Shown: positions 37,731 to 50,717 of the stretch, piece by piece | Numbering within the stretch: position 1 is the first letter of the stretch | How the letters are laid out: every line of letters begins with the position of its first letter | From: Sternotherus odoratus | Lineage: Eukaryota; Chordata; Testudines; Kinosternidae | Assembly: GCA_032164245.1 (NCBI GenBank) | Contig: JAVMKO010000002.1 | Span: 88,363,340-88,427,339, forward strand | Length of the DNA stretch: 64,000 bases | Direction of reading: 5' to 3' | Notes under the pieces: model-generated | Database searches by the model: none | Seen by the model: only the letters and a program-made list of their open reading frames with translations | What the model was told of the DNA's origin: nothing | Made by a program: the position numbers and the translations under genes

Positions 37731-38684
37731 ATTGATCTTAATTTCCAAACATTTATTTGGGAGCAGAGGGAAGAAGCCTGCAAATTCATACTCTGGATGT
37801 GAAAATATTTCACCAGAGTTAGCACTATTTTGAGTATGTTGTTTTTAGGATGGCCATGGGAATAATTCCAATATATTTCCCAGCTCTGAGGCGCCACTTC
37901 TACCGTAGTGTGGTTTAAACCATGCATGCTGTACGAAAACAGCGGTGGGGCTGTAGCTTCACCATTTCTAGTATGTTTTGTTTTTGTCTGGGGGTTTTTG
38001 TGGTAGAAAGTAGTTGTTTCACAGCATGTTTTTAATTGGAAATGTTCATTGTTTCAGAGCAGTGCAGTGAAGTGTTCTTCAAAAGAAAGATGATTTAATT
38101 TTCTCTGTTCTGGAAGCTCTTCCTCCCTGTCTGCGTGAAATTTCTTTATTTACTGTCCCTCATTGGGCTTTGCACATAGCTCTGATTGTGAGCGTAGTCG
38201 TAAACAAACCCAGTGTTTCAGTGAGTAGTTAAACAGCTGCTGTGATCAGCCTAGAGGTAATTAAGTGATCCCTTAATATATGTAGTTTGTAAAGTAACTT
38301 GGTTCCTTTAGGAAGAAAGATATGCTCTGGAAGGGTGTGATATTATTTTGGGGCCTCTGAGTTCAGATATTTACATTCTTTTAAAGTACACAACACACAA
38401 AAAACATGTACACCCTAGGAAAGGAATCTAGATGAGTTGCACACACAGCATATGCTACCCACAAACAATAGAGAAAGGGCTAATTTGTCTGTCAGTATAA
38501 AAAGGTGTATTGACTTCAATGGCATGTCCCCCATTTACACTAAATAATTTGGCCCACAAATTTAAATTTTTTACTGGCAATTTCTGTCACAGAAACATCC
38601 AATATTGTATTTGACCATTTTACTAACTCAATCATCAGTGTTTGGCTGAAACTCCAGTGTGACAGTGACTGCTAAATAATATTA

Positions 38685-38910
38685 CAGCAGAACCTCAGAG
38701 TCACAAACAGGGAACAAGGCTACAGTTTTGGCTCTGGTGGCCCCCCACTTCCACCCAGGTTCCGGGACTCCTGTGGGGTCCCAAAAATTGGCCAGGACTC
38801 CTTGGCACAGGCCCTGTGTGTTAATCCGCCACTGCGTGGCATGACTAACAGCATGCCTGCAATTACAAGTCTGCATGGGGTATCTGCCTATACACCTATC
38901 ATAAATCACT
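38685..38910 (+). mobile_element. Tigger-like MITE, left-end fragment
   Basis: CAGCAGAACCTCAGAGTCAC preceded by TA (38683-38684) matches the left terminal repeat of the 24177/60577 family. No matching right end follows, and the internal sequence differs, so it is either a truncated copy or a different internal deletion product. The right limit is arbitrary. Confidence 0.5.
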
Positions 38911-41239
38911 ATGGCACTACTTTGCTACAGTCTTTTAGTAGTTATGTGGTCACAAATATAACTTTCTAATTAGAAGGTGCACATAAATGCAGAAAAGCAA
39001 GAATGTGAGAGGATGATCACAGTAAAATGATTTATCGTTGCGTTTCTAGGTAAGAAGGTATAATGGAAGACAAAATGGAGAGGAAAAAACCTTTCTGAAT
39101 GGGGAATATTTTTTAGCCAGGACAACTAAATGTGCGGCTTGAGCCAGGTCTTTTTTACACCAGTGTAACTCCGTTGACTTCAATGAAGTAACTTCTGATT
39201 TATACTGATGAAAATCAAGCTCGTGGTATTTAAGCTGGAGACTTAGGAAGAAAACACTGAAACGTTCACAGTCCTTCCCTACATCATACAAGTGAGTTTA
39301 TTTAACTGTAATTTGGAAGTCTCTCATGCTTCAGTTTCTAACTGCTATGGATCCTGTCCAGATAAAAACACAGACCGCCTGATGGGATAGAAAAGCCACC
39401 AAAGGTCACATATGGTATATGTGCAGCAGGACAAGCTATCCAGGGGAAAGGGCCAGCTGCACCCTACCAACCAATCATGGAGCTCCTCATGAGATTACAC
39501 TGGCCCTGCTGATGAGGAAGTGCAGTTTTGGAAAACTACTACAGCTGTAGGACTGGAGTAATCCCTCTTGCCTGGATTGGGGTGTGGTGAGGTGTAATAG
39601 GAGAGGGAAGGGTAGAAACCAATCAGATTGCTGATGCATTAAGAGACAGGGGAGAGCTTCTCTTTAGTCTGACTGTGGAAAATCTCTCCCTTCTCCTCCT
39701 GATTCCTTTTGTTAGCAGAGCACAAGAATAGTAATTTAAGTACTGTGTGTATTGGGGCAAAGTGCTCCAAAAACTGCCACTCCTTGACATGTGTAAATTG
39801 AAATAATGAGGACTCCCCCTGAATTAGGGCATAATTCCCTGGAGTCTAATGACTTTCAAAAGAGTGCAAGCTGGAGTGCTTGCATTGTACAGCTGCTTCT
39901 GCGGGGGGAAGTCCCTCCTAGAAACAGGGAGCAGCTTCGGTGGCTGTTTAGCCAGGAGATTCATGGCAAGCCCGCAGCCACGAAGGCTGTTTTCCTCTGG
40001 ATGGAGACCTAAACGCCTAGTGAGCCAGTCACTGAGTGCACAGAGTCTCTATTACATTACACATAATAATTCCTCACAGCATATTTGCAGCTGGACGTTT
40101 TATATGGATCTTTATTCATCATGATGTGAACAGCTGCTCTTTTGCTGCACTGTCAAAGCAAAGTCCAAGTGGCAGCACAAGAAAGTGGCACATAAAACAC
40201 ACTCCAGCTGTTTTCCATTCACTCTCCTCCTCTTTTTTCCTCCCCTCCCCTGGCACCTTTTACCCTAAGCCCATGCTTGTTTCTTTGGGGATGGGAGCCA
40301 GCTTATTTTTATTTGTGGACCAACTCTAATATTTGGAATTGTGACTAATACATCTGGATTTTAAAACAAAGTTCAAATGAACCCAGAAAAAAATTGGTTT
40401 AGTATTTCAAAAAATTCTTGCAAACAGAACAAAAACTATAGCTATTCTGATTACATTTTGACTTGAGGGTGGGTGAAGAGATAACATTTGTATTGTGACA
40501 CAAAAGGATGACATGAAATCATTCTTGGTTAAATATGCAAGCAAGTAGTCAAATAAAATACAGCTTAAGTTGCCATGTTCAGAGGACAACTTCAGATCTG
40601 CAAGAGCAGATTTTATTTTACTCTCAAATCTTCCTGCTTTGCTCTCTTAAGCTAGACGCTCTTCTTCTTTTGGCTTGTACATTCATTAAAGACCACATTG
40701 TACAACAAAGAGTTGATATTTGTCCAAGGGTTAGCTCCTCTACTTTTTCCAAAAGAGCCATGGCCTCATCAATGATGACAAATGATCAAGAATTTTGGTT
40801 TGTGTTGAATCTAATGTTGCAACACTAGAAAGAAGCAGAGTCTGGCTCCCGAGAATCATCAACACATATCCTACAGGAATTAGGTGTTCTGTGAGTTCTT
40901 CTCTTGAAGTGCTAACCCTCATTTATCTTTGCTTAAGTGGTCGCCTATCCCAGCACAAGGCAGATGACTCTGGCAAAAGAGAAGTAAAGAGAACATATGA
41001 CATCTCAAGGGTATAGCAGTAATTTAAACACCATACACAAGTAGAAGTACAGTAACGTTGAAGAATATTGCTGCAAAAGGACAGAAATTCAATGAGAACC
41101 TTCAGTGATTGCACTCAAGCCTCCAACCTGGGATCCTATTGAATTCTATGGAGCTGTCACTCAATGGGCAGGTAGAAGATTGCCTGGATTGTTTTTCGTC
41201 ATTTGCACTCAGCAAAATAATGTCTTGTTTCTTGCAGCT

Positions 41240-42000
41240 GAACACTTCACTATACTCATCCATGCTCTTGCCACCTTGGGTTTGGATTACTCTAATGTAC
41301 TCTACATGAGCCTACACTTAAAGACCATTTGCTAGTGCAGACTGCAGCTACCCACCTATTCAGTGGTATTTCCCGAAGGGAACACACTACACCTGAGCCC
41401 CTCCATCTGCACTGGTTACTAGTTGATTTTTCAAGTGAATTTTAAGATATTGTTTTTGATCTATGGAGTCTACAATATTTTTGGTTCTATCTTACAGACC
41501 ATCTCTCTTGCCCAATGTACCAGCACCTGTGATTAGCAGCAGGGGTGTCATTTACTAAGGGTAAAGGGGGTCAGTGACCCCCCCCCCTTGTTGGTTTGTC
41601 CTCCCAACTTTTCATAGGTCTATATGCTCCATTACATCTTCTACCCTTCCCCCCTTTCCCTACCAGCAATAGTTTGCGGGATATAACATATACTAAACTA
41701 CCAATTGGTTTATATACTAACCAATATACAATGTTCTGCATGTTGACACAACTTTGCCCTCCCCCTTCTCCCAATTTTTTTCACAAATGCTGCCTCTGAT
41801 TAGCAGATGTAGCAGATAACAGGCCCATGGTTTAAATGGGAGAAGGCTAGTAGCTTGGCATCTGGAACACCGTCCTCCCTTCCATCCCCTACTGATGCTG
41901 CAGAGCCCTCATGGCACCCTTTAAGGCTCACCTGTTCCCCCAGCTTTCCCTGGGAGTGGAGTTTGAGCAAGGTTATGCAGTGGCTGGATGGAGGAAAGCT
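41240..42000 (+). mobile_element. Decayed L3/L2-like LINE, split by a younger insertion
   Basis: Conceptual translation gives ALATLGLDYSNVLYMSLHLK (about 41260-41325), which recalls the SRLDYCNALY region near the end of ORF2 in L3/L2/CR1 LINEs. Nearby DNA (TCCATCTGCACTGGTTACTA, about 41402) gives the following LHWLPV-like segment with a frame change. The element is split at 41540-41796 by an insertion flanked by a 10-bp duplication. Many stops; inactive. Confidence 0.65.
41540..41796. mobile_element. 257-bp insertion with 10-bp target-site duplication
   Basis: TGATTAGCAG occurs directly before (41530-41539) and after (41797-41806) this segment, and joining the flanks restores continuous LINE-like sequence. 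The ends (CAGGGGTGTCATTTACT and the complement of the right end, GAGGCAGCATTTGTGAA) are only weakly inverted. An 8-10 bp duplication and CAGGGG-type ends would suit a hAT-like MITE, but that class is a guess. It includes a run of nine to ten C near 41578-41587. Confidence 0.8.
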
Positions 42001-45000
42001 TATTTTCAGAGGCATGATGGTTGTTTAATAGTCCTTTTTGAAGCAGTCCTAGTAACTGGCTTTCTACACAGAGGAAAGGGTAGTGCAGTCTGAGCTCTGG
42101 AGAGGCATGCTTTAGACAATGAAATTAGCTTTCACATATGGGGAAACTGAAGCATGGCTCTGCAGTGTCTTACCCACAGTCACAAAGGACACCTCTGGTA
42201 GAGACAAGAAAAGATTCCTGTGTCTTCTGACCCATGTCTGTTCCTTTTTATCACATGACAGACAATGCCCACAAAAGCCTCCTTCTCATCTTCCCAATTA
42301 AAGACCTAAAGAGGTACGGCTCTGTCTTACTCTTAGGGGTAAACTGAATTTAATTTGTTTTCATAAAATTCCGATTGATGATCCTACACTGAGTTGATGC
42401 TAAGTGTCCAGTCCTAAAATTGTGTATGCAGCTAATTTACTGTTTAAACTGATTGATCCTGAAATTCTCTTTTATCATGAAGAACTTGAAATGTTTATGT
42501 CAAGCTGAATATTAAGGAACTTTTCAAAACCTGGCTATTTGTTGGTTTTTAATCATTTATCATGGGCAGATACCATAAAAAGGTCTTACTGGCTGAGCAG
42601 GGTTGCAGTACAGCAATACTGTACATAGCTCACCATTCTGAGATTTAAATATATATGCAGAATTTACTTTATAGGTCTTAGATTTTAATTCCCTTGTTTA
42701 CCTTTTTGTGAACATCTGGCTGCAAACAAGCTTACCTAGAAGATCTTCTTTTTTACCCATATACTTGGTGACCAAAAAGCCCTTCCTAAATCAAGGTATT
42801 TTAATTGATTATCTTCCTTAAGGTCCAGATTATGATACCCGAATAGCACTTTACTTCTTGCAAGGTACTGTTTGTGTGGCTAATAAACACATGTATTAAG
42901 AAGTTTCTACGTAGAATAGAGCAGTCAGCATTGCCTTTAGTTATTCTTTCAGTCAAGTATATACATTTTCTAATTCGTAATTGACTGAATCTTCTTTTCA
43001 TGTTGTCTTTGAGAATAGGATCATTCTTTCAGCCAGCTTTAGGAAGTCTATTTGTTAGAACAGGTTTTCTAAGTATTTTGACATACTTTAACATGCCAAA
43101 GGCATAAAGAGATTGGAAGGAAACATGCAAAGTATTCAAACTGCCTTTCTCAAAATAAACATTATGGTTTATTATAGAAATTTACTTCCCAATCTTGAAA
43201 ATAGCCTCTTTTGCTGTAATTATGTATGACATACTTGGATAGGATAATGTCCACAAATCATTTCATTCTACAATATATAACAGTCTACGGTAAGATTTGA
43301 AAGGGGATCTCTAAATGTTCACATTAAAATAACCTGTTGGCAAATCCTACTTTGTAATTTTCAAATACCATTGTACTCCTCCCAATCCTGTCATTTTGCT
43401 AATTTAATTTTATAAATAGGAGATGGACCCAAGTGGCAGAGTTTGAATCCTGAACTTCCTAAAGATCCAGTTTGCTCATTTATGGAGGCTTGACTTGGTC
43501 CCATTTTCTCCATCACAAGCACTACATTGTGATTCAAAGTTTACTACCTAAGTAAATACCGGGACTGAAGATGTTGTTTTTTATTGGTGGTGGTGTTTTC
43601 CCCATGCTTCTCTGGCTGTTACAGCAATATCTGTTTGCTCTTAGAACACTTCAGGGACTGGATGTGCCAGTATTAGCAATACAGTTCTGCATGCAGCACG
43701 TACTATAGGGGAAAAGTTGGGATTATTTTTTTTTTGGCGCTGTCAAGATGAATAGCAGTTAATAAGTGAAAATCAAGATATCTCAGTGGGAGAAGGTGTT
43801 GTGAAAGAAGTGACTTCAGAGTTTAGGAATTCCAAAGAAACCTGACTTCAGGCAACATTAGCATGATTATCAGAGCAAAGAAATTTGCCAGCCAGTGTAT
43901 CTTATTTCTCACTGTTTCACAAAATTACGTACGGTGACCTGGGGCTTAATTCTGATCACAATCACATTAGTGAAAATTAGGAGTGACTCCACTGATTTCA
44001 GTGCAGTTTGATCAGTGTAAAACTAGGGCACATGAGATCAGAACCAAGTTCAGAATCTCCATTACCACATGAATTCAAATATTAATTGACGCTATTTGAT
44101 ATAATAGCTCTCAAAATTGAGAAGCACGGATTAGTCGGTGATTAGTCAAGATGACAATAGAAGATAGATGACCTATTTTCACTCCAAAAGCAAAACAAAG
44201 ATCTTTATCTGTACGCTTAAGCTTTGTCTGCATCTGTTAATCTATATTAAAACAAGGTCTTGGAGGATGTACTGCACTGAGTGTTCAAATTTACTCAGCA
44301 AGGGGGGGAAAATCCCACACCAAAACTACTTTAGGTCTGATTCTCATTTGCAGTACTGCTTCACACTGCTCAAGCAGGGGCCTTAGTATAAATTAAAATC
44401 AGGCCCTTTAAGTGCAGACTTACTCATGGCAGATAAAATGTGATTATAGGAGAGCAACATTTTTATTATGAATAATGTAGCTGAGAGCAACCTTGTTGCC
44501 AGTGTTCAGCCACTGGGGTATTAAGAAAGGAGCTTCTGCTTTGGGACTGTGTTACAGAGGGGAAAAGATAAAAATAGGATGTCTGACGCATGCATCCCAT
44601 GCTGCAAGCCAGGATACAGAAATCTTTATAACCAAATACAGTATTCCAGAACATGCATGGAAAATATGCACGTGTGTGAGTGTGTTTAAAAAAATTTCCT
44701 AACTGACAGGAATGCTCATTCACCTTCCCCGCCACCCCCCCCTTCCTCTTACAGGCATCTTGTACATATTTCTTTTACCTGCTTACAGTTGTAAAAGTCC
44801 AGTGATTCTATTCCAGCTGTGCATTCACTGTCCAGCCTCCACTCCTTGTTACACTGTTCAATGTGACAACGCTTAAATATGTAGGGAGTATGGCAGGATA
44901 TTCTTTCTTGTGACTAGTTCAGAGAGAGCAAAAGTTAGTCCATTCTCTAGACATCTGCTAGCTGCCAAAAATTCATCAAAAGCCCAAGTCTGTCTGTCAC

Positions 45001-45566
45001 AGCTATTGATAGTGGCCGCCTGATCTAAAATTAGGCATGCACCGTACGTGTCCTTTTTAAATGTTAATCCCTGCATTACATTTTGTTGCTCCTGTTGGCA
45101 TAGATGATTATGTGACATAATGCAAAAGTAAATAGTATGATGCAATGGATAAAACTTAACAGAAAACACAAACTTGAGATCAGGTGCCTCCTACTGTGTG
45201 GCTAGATCCTGCATTTACCCAAAGAAAACTTCCATTGAAGTGGATAACATTAAGTCAATGGAAATTTTGTCTGAGTAAGGACTGCAGGGTCAGCTCTGTA
45301 CCGATTAGCTTAGTGAGTCACCTATCATTATTATTTATATTTTTCACTGAGTGGGCAGTTGAGCATCTAATGCTTTGTTGGGGCTTGAATGTCCATGTTC
45401 GTTGAGTACCATAAATAATATCTATTTTCAGAGTGGGAATTAGATAACCGGGAATAGGTCTTCGAAGCCAGCCAAGTAGTTCATCACCAGTTCAGGTTGT
45501 TAGGCAAAGAGCTGCAGTCTTGCCCAGGCATACAGAAATCATGAGCTGAGCCGCCTCAAAATCAGG

Positions 45567-45689
45567 TATCATAGGGGTAGCTGTGTTCGTCTACTAGTCA
45601 AAAGCGACGAAGAGTCTTGTAGCATCTTCTAGACTAACAGATCTTAGGGATCATAAGATGAAGTGGGTCTTAGCCCACAAAGACTCTTT
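45567..45689 (+). mobile_element. Fold-back family member with 12-bp target-site duplication
   Basis: The element (GGGGTAGCTGTGTTCGTCTA ... GATGAAGTGGGTCTTAGCCC) is a diverged single-arm relative of the palindrome at 7531-7750. It is bracketed by CTCAAAATCAGG at 45555-45566 and again at 45690-45701. Twelve-base duplications are typical of LINE-driven retroposition, so this family may spread as a SINE rather than as a DNA transposon. About 123 bases long. Confidence 0.8.
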
Positions 45690-47682
45690 CTCAAAATCAG
45701 GGTTTGCTTAAAATTCATGAGTCTTAACAAATAAATACATTTGGGATCTTTTTGTTTGTTTTCTGGTGTTTGAACCTTTTAGGGTCACATTTTCAAGCTT
45801 TTTTCCACAAGCAGGAAGATTAGAAACTCAATTTACTTTTTGAAATGAAAGCTGAGATTCTCACATTATTAACTTGATCCCGGGAACTGGGGCTGCAAGA
45901 AAAACACTAACTATCCTGATGTGAGAGTCATGATAAAATTGCGAGAATTAGCAACACTGGTCAGCTTTGATTTAAAACCAAAAAGTTTTATAATAGCAGA
46001 GCCTGATCTGAGTCTACCATTTCTTCAGTCCTTTTGTCCTGATTCAGCAAAACATATAGGGCCTTATGTGCATGCTTAGTGTACTTCTTTTACTGAGTCA
46101 GGGCTTTGACAGTTCTTCACTCAGTCTATTTTAACTAAAAACTCACACTCCTCAATATATCTTCATGTATGTTTATTTTAATTTTAAATCATCCATAAAG
46201 AGTGAGTGGAGTTAGAAAAGAGAATCTTTACAGGTAGCATTGTGGAGTTATAGATTTCCTCTCTTTCACTGACTTTCAAATCAAATTTGTTCAGATTACA
46301 AGTAAAAACATGTTTCTTGCCAACCCTGTATATTCCACCTGCCACCTAAAGAGCCAGCTGTATTCTTTCTGCCTCTTACATCAGTGTTAAGGTTCTATGA
46401 TTGGAAATGTTGATGAGGCATGAGGCAAAATAGATTTCAGGTCACTCTTCAATAGCTGTATTGAGTCTACTGTGGTAACAGTAGTAAACAGCTATGACTC
46501 GTTGGCATGCAGGGGCAGATCCACATTGAGGTGCCTGTTCCACAGGGTCACAGCTTGTACTATAATTGCCCTTTAACTGTTCAGACTGGATATTGAGACA
46601 TTAGGAATTAAAGGTGAAACATCCAATTTCATATACAATATAAATATATATACTTAAAACAAGTCATTTTGTCTCTATAAGGAGAGTCACGTGTTGTGTG
46701 TGATACTATTTTATGCATTAAAATTGGACTGTGAATAATATTTAAAAGGACTTCAATAACTATATGCAAGACTAACAGCAGGAGCCAGATTCCTAAAGTA
46801 GAAAAAAAACAAAGCTATCTTTTTTAAACCTGAAAAGACAGGGAGGATAATAACTTGTTATGAAGATCCTGCTAGGTTGACGGGCAAGTTACCACAAGTG
46901 ATATAGAAACACAGTAAATGTAGAATCAAACCAATGAGAGGTTTAGAATTGCTACAGTACAGTGATATGGAACCTTCTTGCAGTTATGCTTAAGCTGGTG
47001 GCATAAGCCCCTGCTGGAAAAGTATATCCTTTGTTAAAACTTCCCTCTGAAAGTCTTGGAGATGTAACTTCTTACGCTTATTCAGGTAGCAAATTAGAAA
47101 ACCCCTGCTCATGTTAGTTTCTGATTCAAAAGAAAACAAGATTTTTCCCTGCTGCGTGTGGCTGTTGAACTAAGGGATAATTGAACTAAGGGATACAGAC
47201 CATGGCACCTGTTTGAAGTGAACACTCCGACTTAGATCCCCTTTTATCTTATAATAGTACTACTGTTGGCTTAGTGCCATGTACTGGGGGGGTTCAGAAG
47301 AGTTAATGAAAATCATAATGCGTTCAACCACCCCCCTAATAAGCCATGCTTGCTTGCTTGCATTCAACCAAATGGGTCGTAGACCACCTGTTGCTACATG
47401 TAAGGGCATAGGAGGAGCCAGTCTAGCTAGTCTTTAGAGAGAGAGAAGATGCTAATTGAAAAATTAGACTTGCTGACTAATTTGACTTTGTTTAGATTTA
47501 TATTTGGTAATGTTAATATAAAAAAGTAGAATGCTTTTAAAACCCTTCCTGCTCAAAATGAAGTGGAAGCCAGTTATGTGGTGTCCTAGCAATGCAAATT
47601 AGATAAAATACTACAGCAGTGTAGCCGAATCGCTCTCTTTCCCCCCCTCCTTTCGTGTACATTCTTTAGATAGGAAAATAGA

Positions 47683-47870
47683 AATTGTTAGGCCAGATAA
47701 AACCATTAAGCCCAGTAAGTCTGGTCTGGCCACTGCAGAAAGCAGAGATGTCTGAGGCTTCAGAGGAAGATGAACAAATGCACAGTGTACCTGGCCAATG
47801 CTGCATATGGGGGACAAATTTCCTGACCAATGTTGTGATTATCTAAGAACCTGCAGCATGAGATACGATT
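47683..47870 (-). mobile_element. CR1-like LINE 3' fragment (reverse orientation)
   Basis: TTAGGCCAGATAAAACCATT, then AAGCCCAGTAAGTCTGGTCT, then CTGAGGCTTCAGAGGAAGAT and ACAAATTTCCTGACC, is a diverged complement of the 3' region of a turtle CR1 subfamily. The order fits; identity is low. Confidence 0.5.
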
Positions 47871-48128
47871 AACATTATTATAACATGCATATGCACTGGG
47901 CGGAGGGGTTAGTGTTTATATATGTGCGCTACAGGATTTTGCAATTCCTCAGGAAGGACATGATTGGGCCAATATAGCTTGAGATCTTGTCTTATAGCAG
48001 CATTTCAGTTCCTGTATGGTAGAAATACGAAAAGAAGACCTGACCTCATGTTGTTATTTTGACCCCTCACAATTGACTTCCTGGGCTAGTAACTAAAGAG
48101 AAAGTAAGCAGAACACCAGTATCTATTA

Positions 48129-48783
48129 CAGTGAAACCTCCATTTAACGGACTAATTCGGGCGAGGGGGTGTCCGTTAAATGAAAAAGTCCGTTATTTAA
48201 TAATTAAAAAAACCGAGCTGTCGGAGCAGCAACCCGACCGCCACAGGGTCGGGGCGGCAGCTCCGCAGCCCGCCCGCTGCCGGGACCCGGGTGGCAGCCG
48301 GGAGCCGTCAGGCAGCCCGCCCGGGTCCCGGCTGCCGGGAGTCGGCAGCCAGCCCACCCGCTGGCGGGACTCGGGCGGGACCCGGCAGCCAGCCAGCCCG
48401 CCCGTTAGTGGGACCCGGGCGGGAGCCGGCAGCCAGCCCGCCCGCCAACCAGCCCTCCCGCTGACGTGACCCAGGCGGCAGCCGGGAGCAGGCAGCCAGC
48501 CCACCCTCCAGCCAGCCCTCCCGCTGCCGGGACCCGGGCGGGAGCTGGCAGCCAGCCTGCCCGCCAACCAGCCCTCTCGCTGCCATGACCTGGGCGGCAG
48601 CCGGGAGCAGGCAGGCAGCCCGCCCGCCAGCTAGCCCGCCCGCTGCCTGGACCCTGGCGGCAGCTGGGAGCCGGCAGCCAGCCCGCAAGAAATGGATTTG
48701 GGATGCATCAGACTTGCTCAGAAATTTTGTCCGTTGCATCCGAAGTCCGTTAAATCGAGGTCCGTTAAATCGAGGTTTTACTG
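48129..48783 (+). mobile_element. Tigger-like MITE with GC-rich tandem core (copy 1)
   Basis: The ends are CAGTGAAACCTCCATTTAAC and the complement CAGTAAAACCTCGATTTAAC. TA flanks both sides (48127-48128 and 48784-48785), as expected for the pogo/Tigger group of Tc1/mariner. The AT-rich shoulders (to about 48215 and from about 48690) match, in reverse orientation, the shoulders of copy 2 at 52634-53526. The core is a GC-rich minisatellite. No transposase is encoded. It lies 1.6 kb before the 203-nt exon. Confidence 0.88.
48240..48690. repeat. GC-rich minisatellite, unit about 55-60 bp
   Basis: Imperfect tandem units combine CCGCTGCCGGGACCCGGGCG with GCAGCCAGCCCGCCCGCCAA. I count about seven units. 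The array fills the core of the surrounding MITE and is dense in CG, making an isolated CpG-island-like patch deep in the intron. Open frames here encode Arg/Pro/Ala/Gly low-complexity sequence and are not genes. Confidence 0.85.
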
Positions 48784-50423
48784 TATATTAGACTTTGGGT
48801 TTAGCCACATGTTACTGTTTTCAGCTGTATTTGGGTCTGTGTTGCATCTGCACATGCAGCAACTAAAAATGTTATTCATAAAATGACTACTTACGGCACC
48901 TGGGCAACTCTGTGAACTGTTATCAGCAGACTCAGCTTATACCATATTGAAAAGCTAGAAGATTATGTACCACCAATGTACGTATAGCAAAAAGCATACT
49001 CTCTGAGGTCCCTGCTGTCTCTCAGTGACCTAAGGATGGATCTTCGCAGCCACAGAATTCAAAACCAGTTTTTGTTAATATTTTTCTGTCTGATCTGATG
49101 ATTATATTAGGAAATAGGCTACTTGTGAAGTATCTTGTTTTAGAGACAAAGACATAAATAGGAGGAATCTATAGAGCCCTTTGTGTCTGACTGGTGCACA
49201 CTTTGCAAGCAGCAGTGGGCTCCGTTTGCCATGGCATTAGTGGTGAGAGTCATCAGCGGTTCTCCTGGCCCCATGTCTGCCAGCTGGTAGTCAGACACTA
49301 CAAGAGACTTAAACAATTAGGAGGGTTCCTCCCACACTCCACACCCTCCTCCCCCATCTGCTGGCTGGATTTGCTTGGTTTGAGTGCGCTGTTTGTTATT
49401 GCAGCCAAAACTGTGATCTGAGACCCTCCTAATCTGAAGGTGGCAGATCAACCAGGTGAGCCAAACCAGCAGGTGTTGAGCTAAGATTGTCTCAGCTTGA
49501 GGTCACTCTTTGCTGGACGATGCCTACAGTATGCTCACTTTCGATTAAGTTTTTTTAAAATCTAAAACCGTGTGTCAGTATCACGAGAGGGTTTGCTATT
49601 AGTGTTATTGGACTGTTGTTCTAAGTATCCGAGCAGTAAGCCTGCATGATCAGCTACTCGTGTCCCGTTCCATTAGGTCAGTTTCAGATCTCTTCTACAC
49701 CCATGTCACTCCATCAGTGCAGCAACACCACTGCCTGAGTCACTGTAGATTAACACCAATATAAATGAGACCAGACTCTAATCCACTGGGCCTGATTCTG
49801 CTCGCACACCAGCATGCATCAGCATATATAACTCTGATGCCAGTAGAGTTACTGTGGGGTAGGTGAGGCCCATCGACTTCAGTGAGATTTGTCTGCAGTT
49901 ATCCAAGAATGTAACGCTTAGGTGAACAAATAATCTCATGCATATACTATATCCCCAGTCTATTCCAGGCAGCATTTACCAGCATTTTCAATTAGTTGTG
50001 TTTTTTTTAAAAGAAAGATACACTAATCACAACCTCTAGTGATGGTGGGGGAATACAGGGAGTTCAGGGATGAATTTTGATGGTCCCTTCCATTGGTTTT
50101 GCTGCAGGGACATTGACTCCATTGTTTTTTATAGAACACTGCTATAGAGAAGTAATATGAATTTTTTTTGAGTGCATGCGGCAGGACTGTTTAAAGCCTA
50201 ACTCCAACTAAAGTGCCTCAGGTAATTGAGAATAATGAGACGTTTTCTGAGTGCACCTTTTTTATTGTACCAATATTATGTTACAGAAAAAAAGGGGGTT
50301 TAACACTTAGCACCTGTCACAAGTTTTCTCCTTGAATTAGACTCTCTTGCTTATAAAAATTTAATTGATTCCCAGCAGTTTATGTGGATGGTGCTTAGTA
50401 GGAGTTTTCTGTTCTCTTGCCAG

Positions 50424-50626
50424 CTACATGGTTACATGGAAAGTGAGCCGCTTACGCTACAGCTGTTCATTGGGACTGCAGACGACCGCCTGCTGAGACC
50501 TCATGCCTTCTACCAGGTTCATCGAATCACAGGGAAGACTGTTTCCACCACCAGCCATGAAACAATACTTTCCAACACCAAAGTCTTGGAAATTCCACTT
50601 CTCCCAGAAAACAAGATGAGAGCAAT
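50424..50626 (+). CDS. NFATC1: NFATC1 Rel-homology domain exon, 203 nt
   Basis: It encodes residues 448-514 and two bases of codon 515, beginning [20 protein letters not shown] and including [16 protein letters not shown] and [13 protein letters not shown]. This is the second part of the N-terminal Rel-homology (DNA-binding) domain and is nearly identical to mammalian NFATC1. The acceptor is CTCTTGCCAG at 50414-50423 and the donor is AT/GTAAGA at 50627. Because 203 is not a multiple of three, skipping it would shift the frame. It sits between two inverted members of one MITE family (48129-48783 and 52634-53526). Confidence 0.97.
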
Positions 50627-50717
50627 GTAAGACCCATGCACTGTACCTGACTGCTTAGCAGTTTCCTCCTAGTCTACCCACTTGGTTTTTTGTTGTTGTT
50701 GAGTGTATGCTGCTGCT

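Larger units (their letters stand above)
23253..50423 (+). other. NFATC1: Large NFATC1 intron within the Rel-domain coding region
   Basis: This 27.2-kb intron runs from GTATTG to CTCTTGCCAG. I find no exon or RNA gene in it. It holds Tigger-like MITEs (24177, 48129 and a fragment at 38685), decayed LINEs (36500-37390, 41240-42000), CR1 and SINE-like pieces (45567, 47683), another MITE (33431), and long (TC)n and (TA)n tracts. Diverged CATTGACTTCAATG-type and CTTAAGCACATG-type repeats are scattered, for example near 27850, 34430, 39150, 43950 and 49700. 37990-38340 looks repeat-free and could be a conserved element, but I cannot test that. Confidence 0.85.

Noticed and set aside
48131..48739. 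Open frames on both strands rich in Pro, Ala, Arg and Gly
   Set aside because: They lie wholly within the minisatellite core of a MITE and repeat with its unit.
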